Below are positions 9,414 to 18,460 of a stretch of 64,000 bases of DNA, in pieces; within the stretch, counting starts at the first letter, position 1; each line of letters opens with the position of its first letter. Origin of the DNA: Nitrobacter vulgaris. GTDB lineage: Bacteria; Pseudomonadota; Alphaproteobacteria; Rhizobiales; Xanthobacteraceae. The notes beneath the pieces are model-generated. The model did not search any database, was not told where the DNA came from, and saw only the letters and a program-made list of their open reading frames with translations. The stretch covers positions 1-64,000 of the forward strand of contig NZ_JAVDPZ010000004.1 in assembly GCF_031453995.1 (NCBI RefSeq), written 5' to 3'. The position numbers and the translations under genes were made by a program.

Positions 9414-9500
9414 GTATGTCGCGGTCCGGAACCTGCTTGTCGAGGCAGCCGGTGCCGTGGCAGCATAGCGACGGGTTGCTGATTCAGCATCGGGACATGC

Positions 9501-9995
9501 ATGAGCGCACAACGTCGAAGCTACGAGAGCGGTCACAAGCCAAAATATCTGGTCGTGGTCGATGACAGCGCTGAATGGGATCGCGCCGTTTATTACGCCA
9601 GCCGCCGCGCCATCCGCGTCGGCGGAGGCATCGTGATGTTGCGGGTGGTGGAGCCGGAAGACCGCAATCAGGAATGGCTCGGTGTCGCCGAAGTGATGCG
9701 GGCTGAGGCCTACGAAGGTGCGGATGCGGCGCTCGAGCGCGCCTCCGGCCGAGCCAACGGGATCGCCGCGATTACGCCTGAACGAATCATTCGCGAAGGC
9801 GATCCGCTTGAACAAATTCTGGATGTCATCGAGAAGGACGTGGATATTTCGATGCTGGTGCTCGCCGCCGCCGGCGGTCCCGAAGGTCCCGGCCCGATCA
9901 TCACGACGCTGGCCAAGACCGCTGGAAACTTTCCGATTCCAGTGACGATCGTGCCCGGCACCCTGACGAACGACGCGATCGACGCGCTGTCCTAG
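9501..9995 (+). CDS. Universal stress protein (UspA family)
   Basis: The 164-residue single-domain protein has the Usp start KYLVVVDDSAEWDRAVYYA and a conserved strand LRVVEPED. The usual ATP-binding G2xG9xG(S/T) loop appears only in altered form (AAGGPEGPGPIITTLAK), so nucleotide binding is uncertain. Such proteins help survival under stress; the target is unknown. The stop codon TAG at 9993-9995 is also the first base of a family B palindrome, so the repeat joins the gene end without a gap. Confidence 0.85.
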   Translation: MSAQRRSYESGHKPKYLVVVDDSAEWDRAVYYASRRAIRVGGGIVMLRVVEPEDRNQEWLGVAEVMRAEAYEGADAALERASGRANGIAAITPERIIREGDPLEQILDVIEKDVDISMLVLAAAGGPEGPGPIITTLAKTAGNFPIPVTIVPGTLTNDAIDALS

Positions 9996-10041
9996 AGCAT
10001 GATCCCGAAAAGTGGGAACCGGTTTTCGGATAAGATCATGC
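9995..10041. repeat. Palindromic repeat family B, copy 2
   Basis: GAGCATGATC (9995-10004) pairs with GATCATGC (10034-10041) around AAAAGTGGGAACCGGTTTTC. Its first G is the last base of the uspA stop codon. Located in the uspA-nfuA gap. Confidence 0.85.
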
Positions 10042-10208
10042 CTAATCAAAGAAGGGTGATTCCACGAAGTCGGATCAGGCTCCAGGCTATTTCCGTCCAT
10101 TCGGCCGAGGAACGGCTGCCCCGCCGGCGCCCTTGATCGTGCCTTCGTGATCGCTATCTGCTAGAGAACCCACGCGCCGGCCTTGAACCGGCGGCGACGG
10201 AGAGATCG

Positions 10209-10772
10209 ATGTTCATTCAGACCGAAGTCACCCCCAATCCCGCCACCTTGAAGTTCCTCCCGGGCCGCACCGTGCTTGGCAAAGGAACAATGGAATTCAC
10301 CGACCCCAGCACGGCCGGCCGCTCAATGCTCGCCGTGAAGCTGTTTGCCGTGCACGGCGTCACCGGCGTTTTTTATGGCTCGGATTTTATCACGGTGACG
10401 AAGGACGACAGCGACTGGCAACATCTCAAGCCGGCCATCCTCGGCGTCATCATGGAACACTACATGTCGGGCGCGCCGCTGTTGACGGACGGCGAGGGCG
10501 AGACGAACACAGACAACGACGTTGAATTTTTCGATGAAGCAGACGCCGAGACTGTGACCTTGATCAAGGATCTGATCGAGACGCGGGTGCGGCCGGGAGT
10601 CGCCGATGACGGCGGCGATATCACCTTCCGCGGCTTCAAGGATGGCGTCGTTTACGTGAACATGAAGGGTTCATGCTCAGGATGCCCGTCATCGACCGTG
10701 ACCTTGCGAAATGGCATCCAGAACCTTCTGAAACATTTCGTGCCCGAGGTCGTCGAAGTGCGGCCGGTCTAG
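10209..10772 (+). CDS. Nfu-type iron-sulfur cluster scaffold/carrier
   Basis: The 187-residue protein has an N-terminal Nfu_N domain (residues 1-87, FIQTEVTPNPATLKFLPG) and a C-terminal NifU-like domain (about 112-187). The C-terminal domain carries the cluster-binding CSGC at residues 156-159, in the GSCSGCPSS context. This architecture is that of the alphaproteobacterial/mitochondrial NFU1 type, which delivers 4Fe-4S clusters to enzymes such as lipoate synthase. It differs from E. coli NfuA, whose N-domain is a degenerate A-type scaffold. GGAGAG lies upstream of the ATG at 10209. Family A repeat copy 4 follows. Confidence 0.92.
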   Translation: MFIQTEVTPNPATLKFLPGRTVLGKGTMEFTDPSTAGRSMLAVKLFAVHGVTGVFYGSDFITVTKDDSDWQHLKPAILGVIMEHYMSGAPLLTDGEGETNTDNDVEFFDEADAETVTLIKDLIETRVRPGVADDGGDITFRGFKDGVVYVNMKGSCSGCPSSTVTLRNGIQNLLKHFVPEVVEVRPV

Positions 10773-10800
10773 AAGAGCGCGTCTTTTCGCAGGAGGCTTT

Positions 10801-10901
10801 GGCCTTTCCGCTTTCTGATGGATTCAGAAGCGGGCTCTCTGAATTTTTATTGGACGCGTTCTTCACGCGATTCCGGTACCGTCTGGCTCGAAACGCTATA
10901 G
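10801..10901 (+). repeat. Interspersed repeat family A, copy 4 (long form)
   Basis: About 100 bases: an upstream hairpin (CTTTCTGATGGATTCAGAAG) joined to the GGACGCGTTCTTCACGCGAT core and ending CTCGAAACGCTATAG. The same long form occurs at 56184-56287 and inverted at 32451-32538, so the full element includes the upstream TTCTGATGGAATCAGAA hairpin. Confidence 0.75.
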
Positions 10902-10902
10902 T

Positions 10903-12003
10903 TCAGAGTTTGGCAACGACGACCAGCCGCTTGATTTTGCCGCTCTTATAGGCGTTTAGAAACGCGTGGTAGTTCTTGAACGACACGCAGCCGTTGGAGG
11001 CGCCGCTCGGCCCAAGCATGTAGGTATGTGCCAGCAGCCCGGTGCGCCCGTATATCTTATCCTCGCCGCCGATCGGTTTCAGCCTGATCGCCTCCACGCC
11101 GTGAAAAGGGCGTTCACGCAACGACAGATCGTAGGTGTGTGGCGGCGTCACGCCGCGCATTCTCCTGTCGGCAGAACGCGGATCGTCCATCATATTGCCA
11201 AGCCCGGAATGCGCCTCAAGTGTATTGCCGTCCGGGAGGTAGACCTTACGCGCGGAAATATCATAGACGGCGGTGAATTGGTTGTATTGCGGGATGCGGC
11301 CGAGCGTCAGGCTCTCACCGTCGCTGGTCACCCCGCCGTCCGGTGCAGCGAACGCCAGTTGCAGGCCGGCCGCGGGCCTGCCGAACAGTCTCTCGAAGAT
11401 CGACGGTTTCTTCGGCTCCGGCTCAGCGGCGGCGGGGACTTCCGCGACCTCGCGGGAAGAGCTGGCAGCCTGCAGCTGACGCAGTTCGGACGGACGCGGG
11501 GCTGGCATCGGAACAATCGCGGCGACTTGGGGTGCCGGCGGGAGCGGCAGGACCTCAGGTGCGGTCTCGACCGGAATTGAGGCTACGGTCTGCGGGGCAT
11601 CCTGAGCCGGCTCAAATGAGCCGGGCGGCGGCCCGAGGAAGCGCGGACCATAGAGCCATGCCGTGCGGGCTCGCGCTTCAGGATCTTGAGCACGGGCCTT
11701 GGCCACAGGCGTTCCGGTGGTCGCCCTCACCACACGCGGCGCGGGTATTTCCCCCAATGCCTCGTAGGCCGCCGCGATGCGACGAACCGGTTCCACCGAA
11801 AGCCTGGATGCAAGCGGCGGTAACGATGCGGTCACCAACTCCGTGGGTCCGCCGGATACATGGGTATAAAGGGTCCAGGCGCAGGCCAGCCCGATGCAGG
11901 CGAGCGCGGCGGCGCCCAGAATATTTTGCGGGACCGCCTTGCGGGGCGAGTCGGCGGAATAGGCCGCCACATCATAGTAACGTCTGCCCGTAACGTATGT
12001 CAT
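10903..12003 (-). CDS. Membrane-anchored protein with Tlde1 (DUF2778) L,D-transpeptidase-like domain
   Basis: The 366-residue protein has one transmembrane segment near residues 27-45 (ILGAAALACIGLACAW). A long proline/alanine-rich linker of about 200 residues follows, then a C-terminal DUF2778 domain. That domain ends with AHTYMLGPSGASNGCVSF, giving the His and the S-x-G-C nucleophile pattern. This domain occurs in L,D-transpeptidase-like enzymes, including type VI effectors of the Tlde1 group; here the anchor and lack of secretion genes suggest a resident cell-wall enzyme. The start at 12003 follows GGACGTGGGGCGA; the frame extends further upstream but without membrane-protein character. 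It converges on nfu. Confidence 0.8.
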   Translation of the reverse strand: MTYVTGRRYYDVAAYSADSPRKAVPQNILGAAALACIGLACAWTLYTHVSGGPTELVTASLPPLASRLSVEPVRRIAAAYEALGEIPAPRVVRATTGTPVAKARAQDPEARARTAWLYGPRFLGPPPGSFEPAQDAPQTVASIPVETAPEVLPLPPAPQVAAIVPMPAPRPSELRQLQAASSSREVAEVPAAAEPEPKKPSIFERLFGRPAAGLQLAFAAPDGGVTSDGESLTLGRIPQYNQFTAVYDISARKVYLPDGNTLEAHSGLGNMMDDPRSADRRMRGVTPPHTYDLSLRERPFHGVEAIRLKPIGGEDKIYGRTGLLAHTYMLGPSGASNGCVSFKNYHAFLNAYKSGKIKRLVVVAKL

Positions 12004-12305
12004 TCGCCCCACGTCCAGAGACACTCTACTTCCGATCCCTGCAGGCAGTGCTCGATAGTCTGCACGCCGCCGGCATGTCCGGATCAAGACTGCGCATGGC
12101 TGATTCGGTAACCCCAAGTTCCAGCGAAGCTGTTCGCAGACTCGCTGAGCGCCATTAAGGCGACTTTTAGTTAAATGCGGATTAAATCTGAGCTGGACCC
12201 CGAGACCACGGTAAACAGCCAGATCGCGGCAATCTGGTGTCTAAAACTCGGGTTCCTTCGTCCAAACCGCAGGTAAATCCTGGGCAGGGGTGCTAATCTG
12301 GCCCC

Positions 12306-13004
12306 ATGCTCGTCCTTGCGATCGATACCGCACTCGATGCCTGCGCCGCTGGCGTCCTGGACACCAACGCCGGCCGCCTGATCGCTCAGGAAACGCTACC
12401 GATGAGGCGCGGCCACGCAGAAACTCTGATGCCACTGATCGCCCGGGTCATCGAATCCGCCGGGATCGCCGTTGCGGCGCTGGACCGCATCGTCGCGACC
12501 ACCGGTCCCGGCAGCTTCACCGGCCTGCGGGTGGGGCTATCGGCCGCGCGCGGCATCGCGCTTGCCGCCGACAAACCGGTGGTGGGCGTGACCACCCTGG
12601 CAGCCTTTGCCGCGCCGGTTATCGGCGAGAACCGCAAGTCGCCGGTAATCTCCGTGATCGATGCCCGACATGATCAGGTTTATTTTCAAACAATGAGTGG
12701 TGACGGCGCCACGCTGGTCCACCCGCGTGTCGCGCCGATCGAGGAGGCGCTCGCTGCGTCGCGCTTTGGCGCGCCGCATCTGGTCGGGAATGCCGCAAAA
12801 CTTCTCGCCGACCGCTGGCCGACCCACCTAGCGCCCCCGGTCGCGGTGGATCCGCAGCCCGCACCTGATATCGCCTGGGTGGCATGGCTCGGTGCAGCAG
12901 TCAGTCCGAACGCCGCGCCGCCCCGCCCATATTACCTGCGCGCGCCCGACGCTAAGCCGGCCGGCAATTTCTTGCTTAAAACACAGACGCTGGCCGCATC
13001 ATGA
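12306..13004 (+). CDS. tsaB: tRNA threonylcarbamoyladenosine (t6A) biosynthesis protein TsaB
   Basis: The 232-residue protein matches TsaB/YeaZ, the ASKHA-fold partner of TsaD in t6A37 tRNA modification. Visible landmarks are VLAIDTALDACAAG at the N-terminus and the TTGPGSFTGLRVGLSAARG segment near residues 63-81. Its last four bases overlap the start of rimI (ATGA), a pairing seen in many bacteria. The ATPase partner TsaE is encoded at 54 kb in this window, fused to AmgK. Confidence 0.93.
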   Translation: MLVLAIDTALDACAAGVLDTNAGRLIAQETLPMRRGHAETLMPLIARVIESAGIAVAALDRIVATTGPGSFTGLRVGLSAARGIALAADKPVVGVTTLAAFAAPVIGENRKSPVISVIDARHDQVYFQTMSGDGATLVHPRVAPIEEALAASRFGAPHLVGNAAKLLADRWPTHLAPPVAVDPQPAPDIAWVAWLGAAVSPNAAPPRPYYLRAPDAKPAGNFLLKTQTLAAS

Positions 13005-13483
13005 TGAATTGGTTCCCAGGCAAAGAGCGCGCCGCTCCCATTGTCGAGCCCGCGAGCCCAAACGACACGGCGCGCCTTGCGGCGATTCACGGCGCATCGT
13101 TTCACCGCGGTTGGGGCGAAAGCGAATTCGAGGCCATGCTCGCCGAGCGCAACACACTGGTTCAGCGTCTGCGGCTACGATCGAACGTGATCGGGTTTGC
13201 CGTGTCACGCATCGCTGCGGACGAGGCTGAAATCCTGTCGATTGCAATCGACGCCGGCTATCGCGGCCAGGGATTCTCGCCCGGTCTGCTGTTCACGCAC
13301 CTTGGCCACCTCGCCGGACGCGGCGTGCGGACCGTATTTCTCGAAGTCGAGGAAAATAATCAGCCGGCGCGGCGTCTCTATGAACGCGCCGGCTTTGTCG
13401 TTGTCGGACGTCGCGAACGCTACTATCGCGAGGCGGGCGGTCAGGAACTGAACGCATTGGTGTTGCGCCGTAACTTGTCGTAA
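13001..13483 (+). CDS. rimI: Ribosomal-protein-alanine N-acetyltransferase RimI family
   Basis: The 160-residue GNAT protein has the acetyl-CoA loop as GYRGQGFSPGLL near residue 86 (pattern RGxGxx) and the C-terminal NQPARRLYERAGFVVVGRRERYY segment typical of RimI. The known E. coli enzyme acetylates ribosomal protein S18; relatives may acetylate other N-termini. The start overlaps tsaB by four bases, implying translational coupling. Confidence 0.88.
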   Translation: MMNWFPGKERAAPIVEPASPNDTARLAAIHGASFHRGWGESEFEAMLAERNTLVQRLRLRSNVIGFAVSRIAADEAEILSIAIDAGYRGQGFSPGLLFTHLGHLAGRGVRTVFLEVEENNQPARRLYERAGFVVVGRRERYYREAGGQELNALVLRRNLS

Positions 13484-13627
13484 TATCCAAGCGGTGGCAA
13501 AAGGAACTAGGAAAACCATCGGCAACGGTGCATCGGTTTTTTGTCCGGTCGCACTCCCTTCCATCGTTCGCGCGCATTATCTACGTTTCTATGAGCGGAT
13601 CATGCGCCATCGGAACCGGACACTTTG

Positions 13628-14077
13628 ATGACGGCTCTTAAATCAACGTCCGTGCAGGAACCCACTAAAATTGAGGAGCGTTGCGCGGCCACTGGAATGC
13701 GTATGACCGAACAGCGCCGGGTTATCGCGCGCGTGCTGGCGGAGGCCTCCGATCATCCGGACGTCGAGGAGCTCTATCGACGCTGCGTCGCGGTGGATGA
13801 CAAGATCTCGATCTCGACAGTCTATCGCACGGTGAAGCTGTTTGAGGACGCCGGCATCATCGAGCGGCACGATTTTCGCGAAGGACGCGCGCGCTATGAG
13901 ACGATGCGCGACAGTCACCACGATCATCTGATTAATCTGCGCGACGGCAAGGTTATCGAATTTACGTCGGATGAAATCGAGGAGCTGCAAGCTGAGGTCG
14001 CGCGCAAACTCGGCTACAGGCTGGTCGACCATCGGCTCGAGCTCTATTGCGTTCCGATGGACGACGATAAGTCCTGA
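13628..14077 (+). CDS. Fur-family metal-responsive repressor (Fur/Mur)
   Basis: The 149-residue protein has the Fur winged helix (TEQRRVIARVLAEA to STVYRTVKLFEDAGII) and a metal-site region SHHDHLINLRDGKVIEF. The structural-zinc CxxC found after HHDHL in E. coli Fur (CLDCGKV) is absent, as in rhizobial Mur proteins, which sense manganese. Mur is therefore the more likely role, with Fur possible. The second Fur-family gene in this window, at 40 kb, is Irr, so the two differ in role. A TTG three bases upstream is in frame but ATG is preferred. Confidence 0.85.
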   Translation: MTALKSTSVQEPTKIEERCAATGMRMTEQRRVIARVLAEASDHPDVEELYRRCVAVDDKISISTVYRTVKLFEDAGIIERHDFREGRARYETMRDSHHDHLINLRDGKVIEFTSDEIEELQAEVARKLGYRLVDHRLELYCVPMDDDKS

Positions 14078-14284
14078 GTGCCTGTCGAAACGCTGCTACG
14101 CCGTAAGCTCCTCAGTGCGAAGTCATTTCGTGTGGGGCTCGTGCCGCCATGCTGACGCAAAGACAAGGACGTCCGGCGCGACCTCACCGATATCGGACAA
14201 GGGACGGGCGCTGGATTTTCGCCGCCCTCGCCTATAAGTGAACAGGGCGCCAATAAGCGCGCCACGTCCACCGAGCCAGGTTCC

Positions 14285-15706
14285 ATGACGCCGCCGCGCA
14301 AGCTGCACATCAAGTCCTACGGTTGCCAGATGAACGTCTACGATGCCCAGCGCATGGCGGACACGCTGGCGCCGGAAGGATATGTCGAGACAGCCAGCGT
14401 TGAGGATGCCGACCTCGTCATTCTCAACACCTGCCACATTCGCGAGAAGGCGTCCGAGAAGGTCTATTCCGAACTCGGCAGGCTGCGCGCCGCCAAAGAT
14501 CAGGCGGCGCGTGATGGCCGCGGCATGAGCGTTGTTGTCGCCGGTTGCGTCGCGCAGGCCGAGGGCGAGGAGATCATTCGGCGCGCGCCGGTGGTCGATG
14601 TGGTGGTGGGTCCGCAGAGCTATCATCATTTGCCGCAATTGCTCTTGCGCGCAAAGACCGACGGCCGCGCACTGGAGACCGAATTTCCGATCGCGGACAA
14701 ATTCGGCTTTCTGCCGCAGCCGTCACGGCAGGCAATTCGTTCTCGCGGTATCTCGGCGTTCGTGACGGTGCAGGAAGGCTGCGACAAGTTTTGCACCTTC
14801 TGCGTCGTGCCTTATACGCGCGGCGCCGAAGCGTCACGTCCGGTGGCGAAGATCATCGAGGACGTCGAGCGCCTGGCAGGCAACGGCGTGCGCGAAATCA
14901 CCCTCATCGGGCAGAACGTCAACGCCTATCATGGCGACGGTCCCGACGGGCAACCCTGGCCTTTCGGCAAGCTGCTGTATCGTCTCGCCGAAATTCCGGG
15001 CATCGTCCGGTTGCGCTACTCGACCAGCCATCCGCGCGACGTCGAGGACTCTCTCATCGATGCCCACCGCGATCTCGACGCCCTGATGCCGTTCGTGCAT
15101 CTGCCGGTGCAGTCCGGGTCCGACCGCATTCTCGCCGCCATGAACCGCAGACATACCGCTGATGACTATCGCCGGGTGATCGACCGGTTTCGCCATGTCC
15201 GGCCGGACATCGCGTTCTCGTCGGACTTCATCGTCGGCTTCCCGGGCGAAACCGAGGAAGATTTCGCCGCGACCCTCGCGCTCGTCGACCAAATCGGATA
15301 CGCTGCCGCCTATTCGTTCAAGTACTCGCCGCGGCCAGGAACGCCGGCGGCGGAAATGCAGGAGACGGTGTCAACGGCCGACATGGACGAGCGACTGGTG
15401 CGGCTTCAAAACCTGATCGACAGCCAGCAATCCGCCTTCAACCGGACCGCGCTGGGCAAGACGGTTGACGTGCTGTTCGACCGTGCCGGACGCAAGCCGG
15501 GCCAGATCGCCGGCCGCACCCCCTATCTGCAGCCCGCCCATGTAAATGCATCCGACGCCATCATCGGACAGGTGCTCCCCGTAACCATGGCGAGCCTGGA
15601 ACGTTACAGCCTGTTCGGAACGCTGGCGTCCATGCCGGCATTCCGCGCGCAGTTGAACGATGCTGCGCCGGCCGGCGCACAGTTCCAGACGACCGCCGGA
15701 GTCTGA
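14285..15706 (+). CDS. miaB: tRNA-2-methylthio-N6-dimethylallyladenosine synthase
   Basis: The 473-residue radical-SAM methylthiotransferase has the N-terminal cluster cysteines in SYGCQMN, LNTCHIR and AGCVAQ. The radical-SAM CxxxCxxC is in QEGCDKFCTFCVVPYTRG near residue 165. A TRAM domain lies at the C-terminus (about 380-445). It converts i6A37 to ms2i6A37 in tRNA. phoH starts five bases after its stop, so miaB-phoH-ybeY-corC-lnt form one tightly packed transcription unit. Confidence 0.96.
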   Translation: MTPPRKLHIKSYGCQMNVYDAQRMADTLAPEGYVETASVEDADLVILNTCHIREKASEKVYSELGRLRAAKDQAARDGRGMSVVVAGCVAQAEGEEIIRRAPVVDVVVGPQSYHHLPQLLLRAKTDGRALETEFPIADKFGFLPQPSRQAIRSRGISAFVTVQEGCDKFCTFCVVPYTRGAEASRPVAKIIEDVERLAGNGVREITLIGQNVNAYHGDGPDGQPWPFGKLLYRLAEIPGIVRLRYSTSHPRDVEDSLIDAHRDLDALMPFVHLPVQSGSDRILAAMNRRHTADDYRRVIDRFRHVRPDIAFSSDFIVGFPGETEEDFAATLALVDQIGYAAAYSFKYSPRPGTPAAEMQETVSTADMDERLVRLQNLIDSQQSAFNRTALGKTVDVLFDRAGRKPGQIAGRTPYLQPAHVNASDAIIGQVLPVTMASLERYSLFGTLASMPAFRAQLNDAAPAGAQFQTTAGV

Positions 15707-15710
15707 ACCC

Positions 15711-16760
15711 TTGCCCAAGAGCGCATCGGATTCCCTTCCACTTGCTCCCAGCCGGAAACCCGACATACACGGCCCGCCCGAAACGCAGGTCGTCATCGAT
15801 TTCGAGGACAATCGTGCGGTATCCGCGCTGGTCGGCCCTTATGGACAGAATCTCGCACAACTCGAGCGGCGACTCGGAGTGGTCGTCGATTCGCGCGGAA
15901 ACCACATCACCATCACCGGATCGCGCGACGGCTGCGACGCGGGACGGCGTGTGCTGGAAATGCTCTACACTCAGGCAGTGCAGGGCCATGATCTCTCGCA
16001 GGGCGAGGTCGAGGGTGCGATTCGCGCCGTGATCGCACAAGGCTCGCTGTTCGAATACGATGCCAAGGCGCCGCCTTCGACGTTTGAGGCCATCAACCTG
16101 CGCAAGCGCCCGGTGCGGGCCCGCACAGCCGCGCAAGATCTCTATATCCGCGCCCTGAAGCGTCATGAACTGGTATTCGGCATCGGTCCCGCGGGCACCG
16201 GCAAGACCTGGCTCGCGGTGGCGCAGGCCGCGCAACTGTTCGAGCGCAAGGAGGTCGATCGCATCATCCTGACGCGCCCCGCGGTCGAGGCCGGCGAGCG
16301 GCTGGGCTTCCTGCCGGGAGATCTGCGCGAAAAGGTCGACCCGTACCTGCGGCCGATCTACGACGCGCTATATGATCTGATGGACTCCCGCATCGTCGAG
16401 CGCGCGCTGCAAAGCGGCGAGATCGAGATTGCTCCGCTCGCCTTCATGCGTGGACGCACCCTGACCAATGCGGCGATCATCCTCGATGAGGCGCAGAATA
16501 CCACCTCGATGCAGATGAAGATGTTTCTGACACGACTGGGCGAAAACAGCCGCATGATCGTCACGGGCGATCCCTCGCAAGTCGATCTGCCGAACGGTCA
16601 AACATCGGGACTGGCGGAAGCGACGCGGCTGCTCGAGGGTGTCGAGGGCGTAGCACAGGTTAGATTTACCGCCGAGGACGTCATCCGTCATGAACTGGTC
16701 GCACGGATCGTCGCCGCCTATGAAGGGTTGTCACGGCGGCCGGCCACCGGAAAAACCTGA
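15711..16760 (+). CDS. phoH: PhoH family ATPase
   Basis: The 349-residue protein has a KH-like N-terminal part (VDFEDNRAVSALVG-like, GPYGQNLAQLERRLGV) and a PhoH ATPase domain with Walker A GPAGTGKTWLA and Walker B IILDEAQNTT. Its function is linked to RNA metabolism together with YbeY. I place the start at TTG 15711 because GGAG lies just upstream and the ATG at 15660 would overlap miaB by 47 bases. The stop overlaps the ybeY start by one base (TGATG). Confidence 0.9.
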   Translation: MPKSASDSLPLAPSRKPDIHGPPETQVVIDFEDNRAVSALVGPYGQNLAQLERRLGVVVDSRGNHITITGSRDGCDAGRRVLEMLYTQAVQGHDLSQGEVEGAIRAVIAQGSLFEYDAKAPPSTFEAINLRKRPVRARTAAQDLYIRALKRHELVFGIGPAGTGKTWLAVAQAAQLFERKEVDRIILTRPAVEAGERLGFLPGDLREKVDPYLRPIYDALYDLMDSRIVERALQSGEIEIAPLAFMRGRTLTNAAIILDEAQNTTSMQMKMFLTRLGENSRMIVTGDPSQVDLPNGQTSGLAEATRLLEGVEGVAQVRFTAEDVIRHELVARIVAAYEGLSRRPATGKT

Positions 16761-17332
16761 TGCCGGACATGAGTGTAGAGAAGGGCCGGCCTGCGCAAGG
16801 CGCTGGCGGCGAAAAACATACAATGATCAGCTCCGCTTTTCCCGTGACTGAAATCCTTGTGGTCGCCGATTGCTGGCGAGCGGAGGCGGATGCCGAGGCT
16901 ATCATTCATCGCGCCATCGAGACCGCTGCCGGGATGGTCGATGAGGACACCGGCGATGCCGAGCTCGCGATCATGCTGACTGACGACGCCGGCATCCACA
17001 CGCTCAATGCCAACTGGCGCGGCATCGACAAACCGACCAATGTCCTGTCATTCCCGGCGCTACAGCCTACGGGTCCGTCCCTTCCCGACGATCCGCCGCG
17101 TATGCTCGGGGACATTGCGATCGCCTATGAAACTCTGCGTCGCGAGGCCGATGACGAACACAAACCGTTCAGTCATCACCTCAGCCATCTGGCTATCCAT
17201 GGGTTTCTGCATCTGATCGGTTACGACCACGAAACCGATGGAGAAGCAGGAGAAATGGAAAACCTCGAGCGGAGAATTCTGGCGCGGCTCGGGATTCCAG
17301 ATCCCTACGCGCCCCAAAAACGGACGACGTGA
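16760..17332 (+). CDS. ybeY: Endoribonuclease YbeY
   Basis: The 190-residue protein carries the zinc motif HGFLHLIGYDH (H-x3-H-x5-H) near residues 150-160 and matches YbeY, which takes part in 16S rRNA maturation and ribosome quality control. The overlap TGATG with phoH suggests coupled translation from 16760. An in-frame ATG at 16823 (MISSAFPV) agrees better with typical family N-termini and may be the real start. corC follows immediately. Confidence 0.93.
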   Translation: MPDMSVEKGRPAQGAGGEKHTMISSAFPVTEILVVADCWRAEADAEAIIHRAIETAAGMVDEDTGDAELAIMLTDDAGIHTLNANWRGIDKPTNVLSFPALQPTGPSLPDDPPRMLGDIAIAYETLRREADDEHKPFSHHLSHLAIHGFLHLIGYDHETDGEAGEMENLERRILARLGIPDPYAPQKRTT

Positions 17333-18460
17333 GTGCCTTCGGAGGACCAACCCAGCGATAACCGGCCGGCGCAGGATCATCGCAACCTGCCGGTACCCGT
17401 GCACAATGGCGAGGTGCTGCGCCCGGCCCCCGAGCGCTGGCTGATGCGTGCGATCCGCTCGCTGTTTGGATGGAAGGCGGGATCGGTCCGAGCCGACCTT
17501 CAGGTGGTGCTTGACGCCTCGACGCCGGACGAGGCCAGCTTCACCGCCATTGAGCGCACCATGCTGCGCAATATCCTCAGCCTGCACGAACGGCGCATCG
17601 CCGATGTAATGGTCCACCGCGCCGATATCGTCGCGGTCAGGCGCGACATTCCGCTCGGCGAACTGATCAACCTCTTCGAAAGCGCGGCACATTCCCGTCT
17701 CGTGGTGTATCACGAGAATCTCGACGATCCCGAAGGCATCGTTCACATTCGCGACCTGCTGGCTTTCATGGCTGCGCGAGCGCGCGCCACACTGCCGTCC
17801 ACGGCGAAACGCAAAAAGAAACCGCCGCCTGCCGGTCTCGATTTGCGCGCCGTTGATTTGGCGCTGCCACTGAGCGAAGCCAACATTATTCGCAAGTTGC
17901 TCTACGTGCCGCCGTCCATGCCTGCGATCGACTTGCTCGCGCAGATGCAGGCCTCGCGAATCCATCTGGCGCTCGTCGTCGATGAATATGGCGGCACCGA
18001 CGGCCTAGTGTCGATCGAGGACATCGTCGAGCAGGTCGTCGGCGAAATCGATGACGAGCACGACGGCGATGAGCCGCCATCGATCGTGCGCCAGACCGAG
18101 AATTCCTTCATTGCCGACGCCCGCGCCAGCCTCGAGGACGTCTGCGCCATGATCGGCGAGGCGTTCGAAACCGGCGAAGCGGGCGAGGAGGTCGACACGC
18201 TCGGGGGCTTTCTCGTCACGTATGTCGGTCGCCTGCCAGTGCGGGGGGAGGTCATTTTAGGGCCGGGACCGTTCGAGATTGAAGTGCTCGATGCCGACCC
18301 TCGCCGCGTCAAGCGGCTGCGGATCGGACTGCGCAAGGAGCGTCCCCCCGTTCGACCGCGCGACGGGCGACGACGAGAGAATGCATCGGATATAACCTCT
18401 CAACCGCACGGCGATTCGGCCTCTCTTTCACCGCCGGGCGATGGAGGCGAAACCCCGTGA
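17333..18460 (+). CDS. CBS-domain protein of the CorC/TlyC (HlyC) family
   Basis: The 375-residue protein has two CBS repeats (around residues 85-135 and 180-230, including HSRLVVYHENLDDPEGIVHI and LVVDEYGGTDGLVSIEDIVEQ) and a C-terminal CorC_HlyC domain ending near PRRVKRLRI. It has no DUF21 membrane domain, so it is the soluble type linked to magnesium/cobalt efflux or adenosine-nucleotide sensing. The GTG start at 17333 follows the ybeY stop without a gap. The C-terminal 35 residues are low-complexity and poorly conserved. Confidence 0.85.
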   Translation: MPSEDQPSDNRPAQDHRNLPVPVHNGEVLRPAPERWLMRAIRSLFGWKAGSVRADLQVVLDASTPDEASFTAIERTMLRNILSLHERRIADVMVHRADIVAVRRDIPLGELINLFESAAHSRLVVYHENLDDPEGIVHIRDLLAFMAARARATLPSTAKRKKKPPPAGLDLRAVDLALPLSEANIIRKLLYVPPSMPAIDLLAQMQASRIHLALVVDEYGGTDGLVSIEDIVEQVVGEIDDEHDGDEPPSIVRQTENSFIADARASLEDVCAMIGEAFETGEAGEEVDTLGGFLVTYVGRLPVRGEVILGPGPFEIEVLDADPRRVKRLRIGLRKERPPVRPRDGRRRENASDITSQPHGDSASLSPPGDGGETP

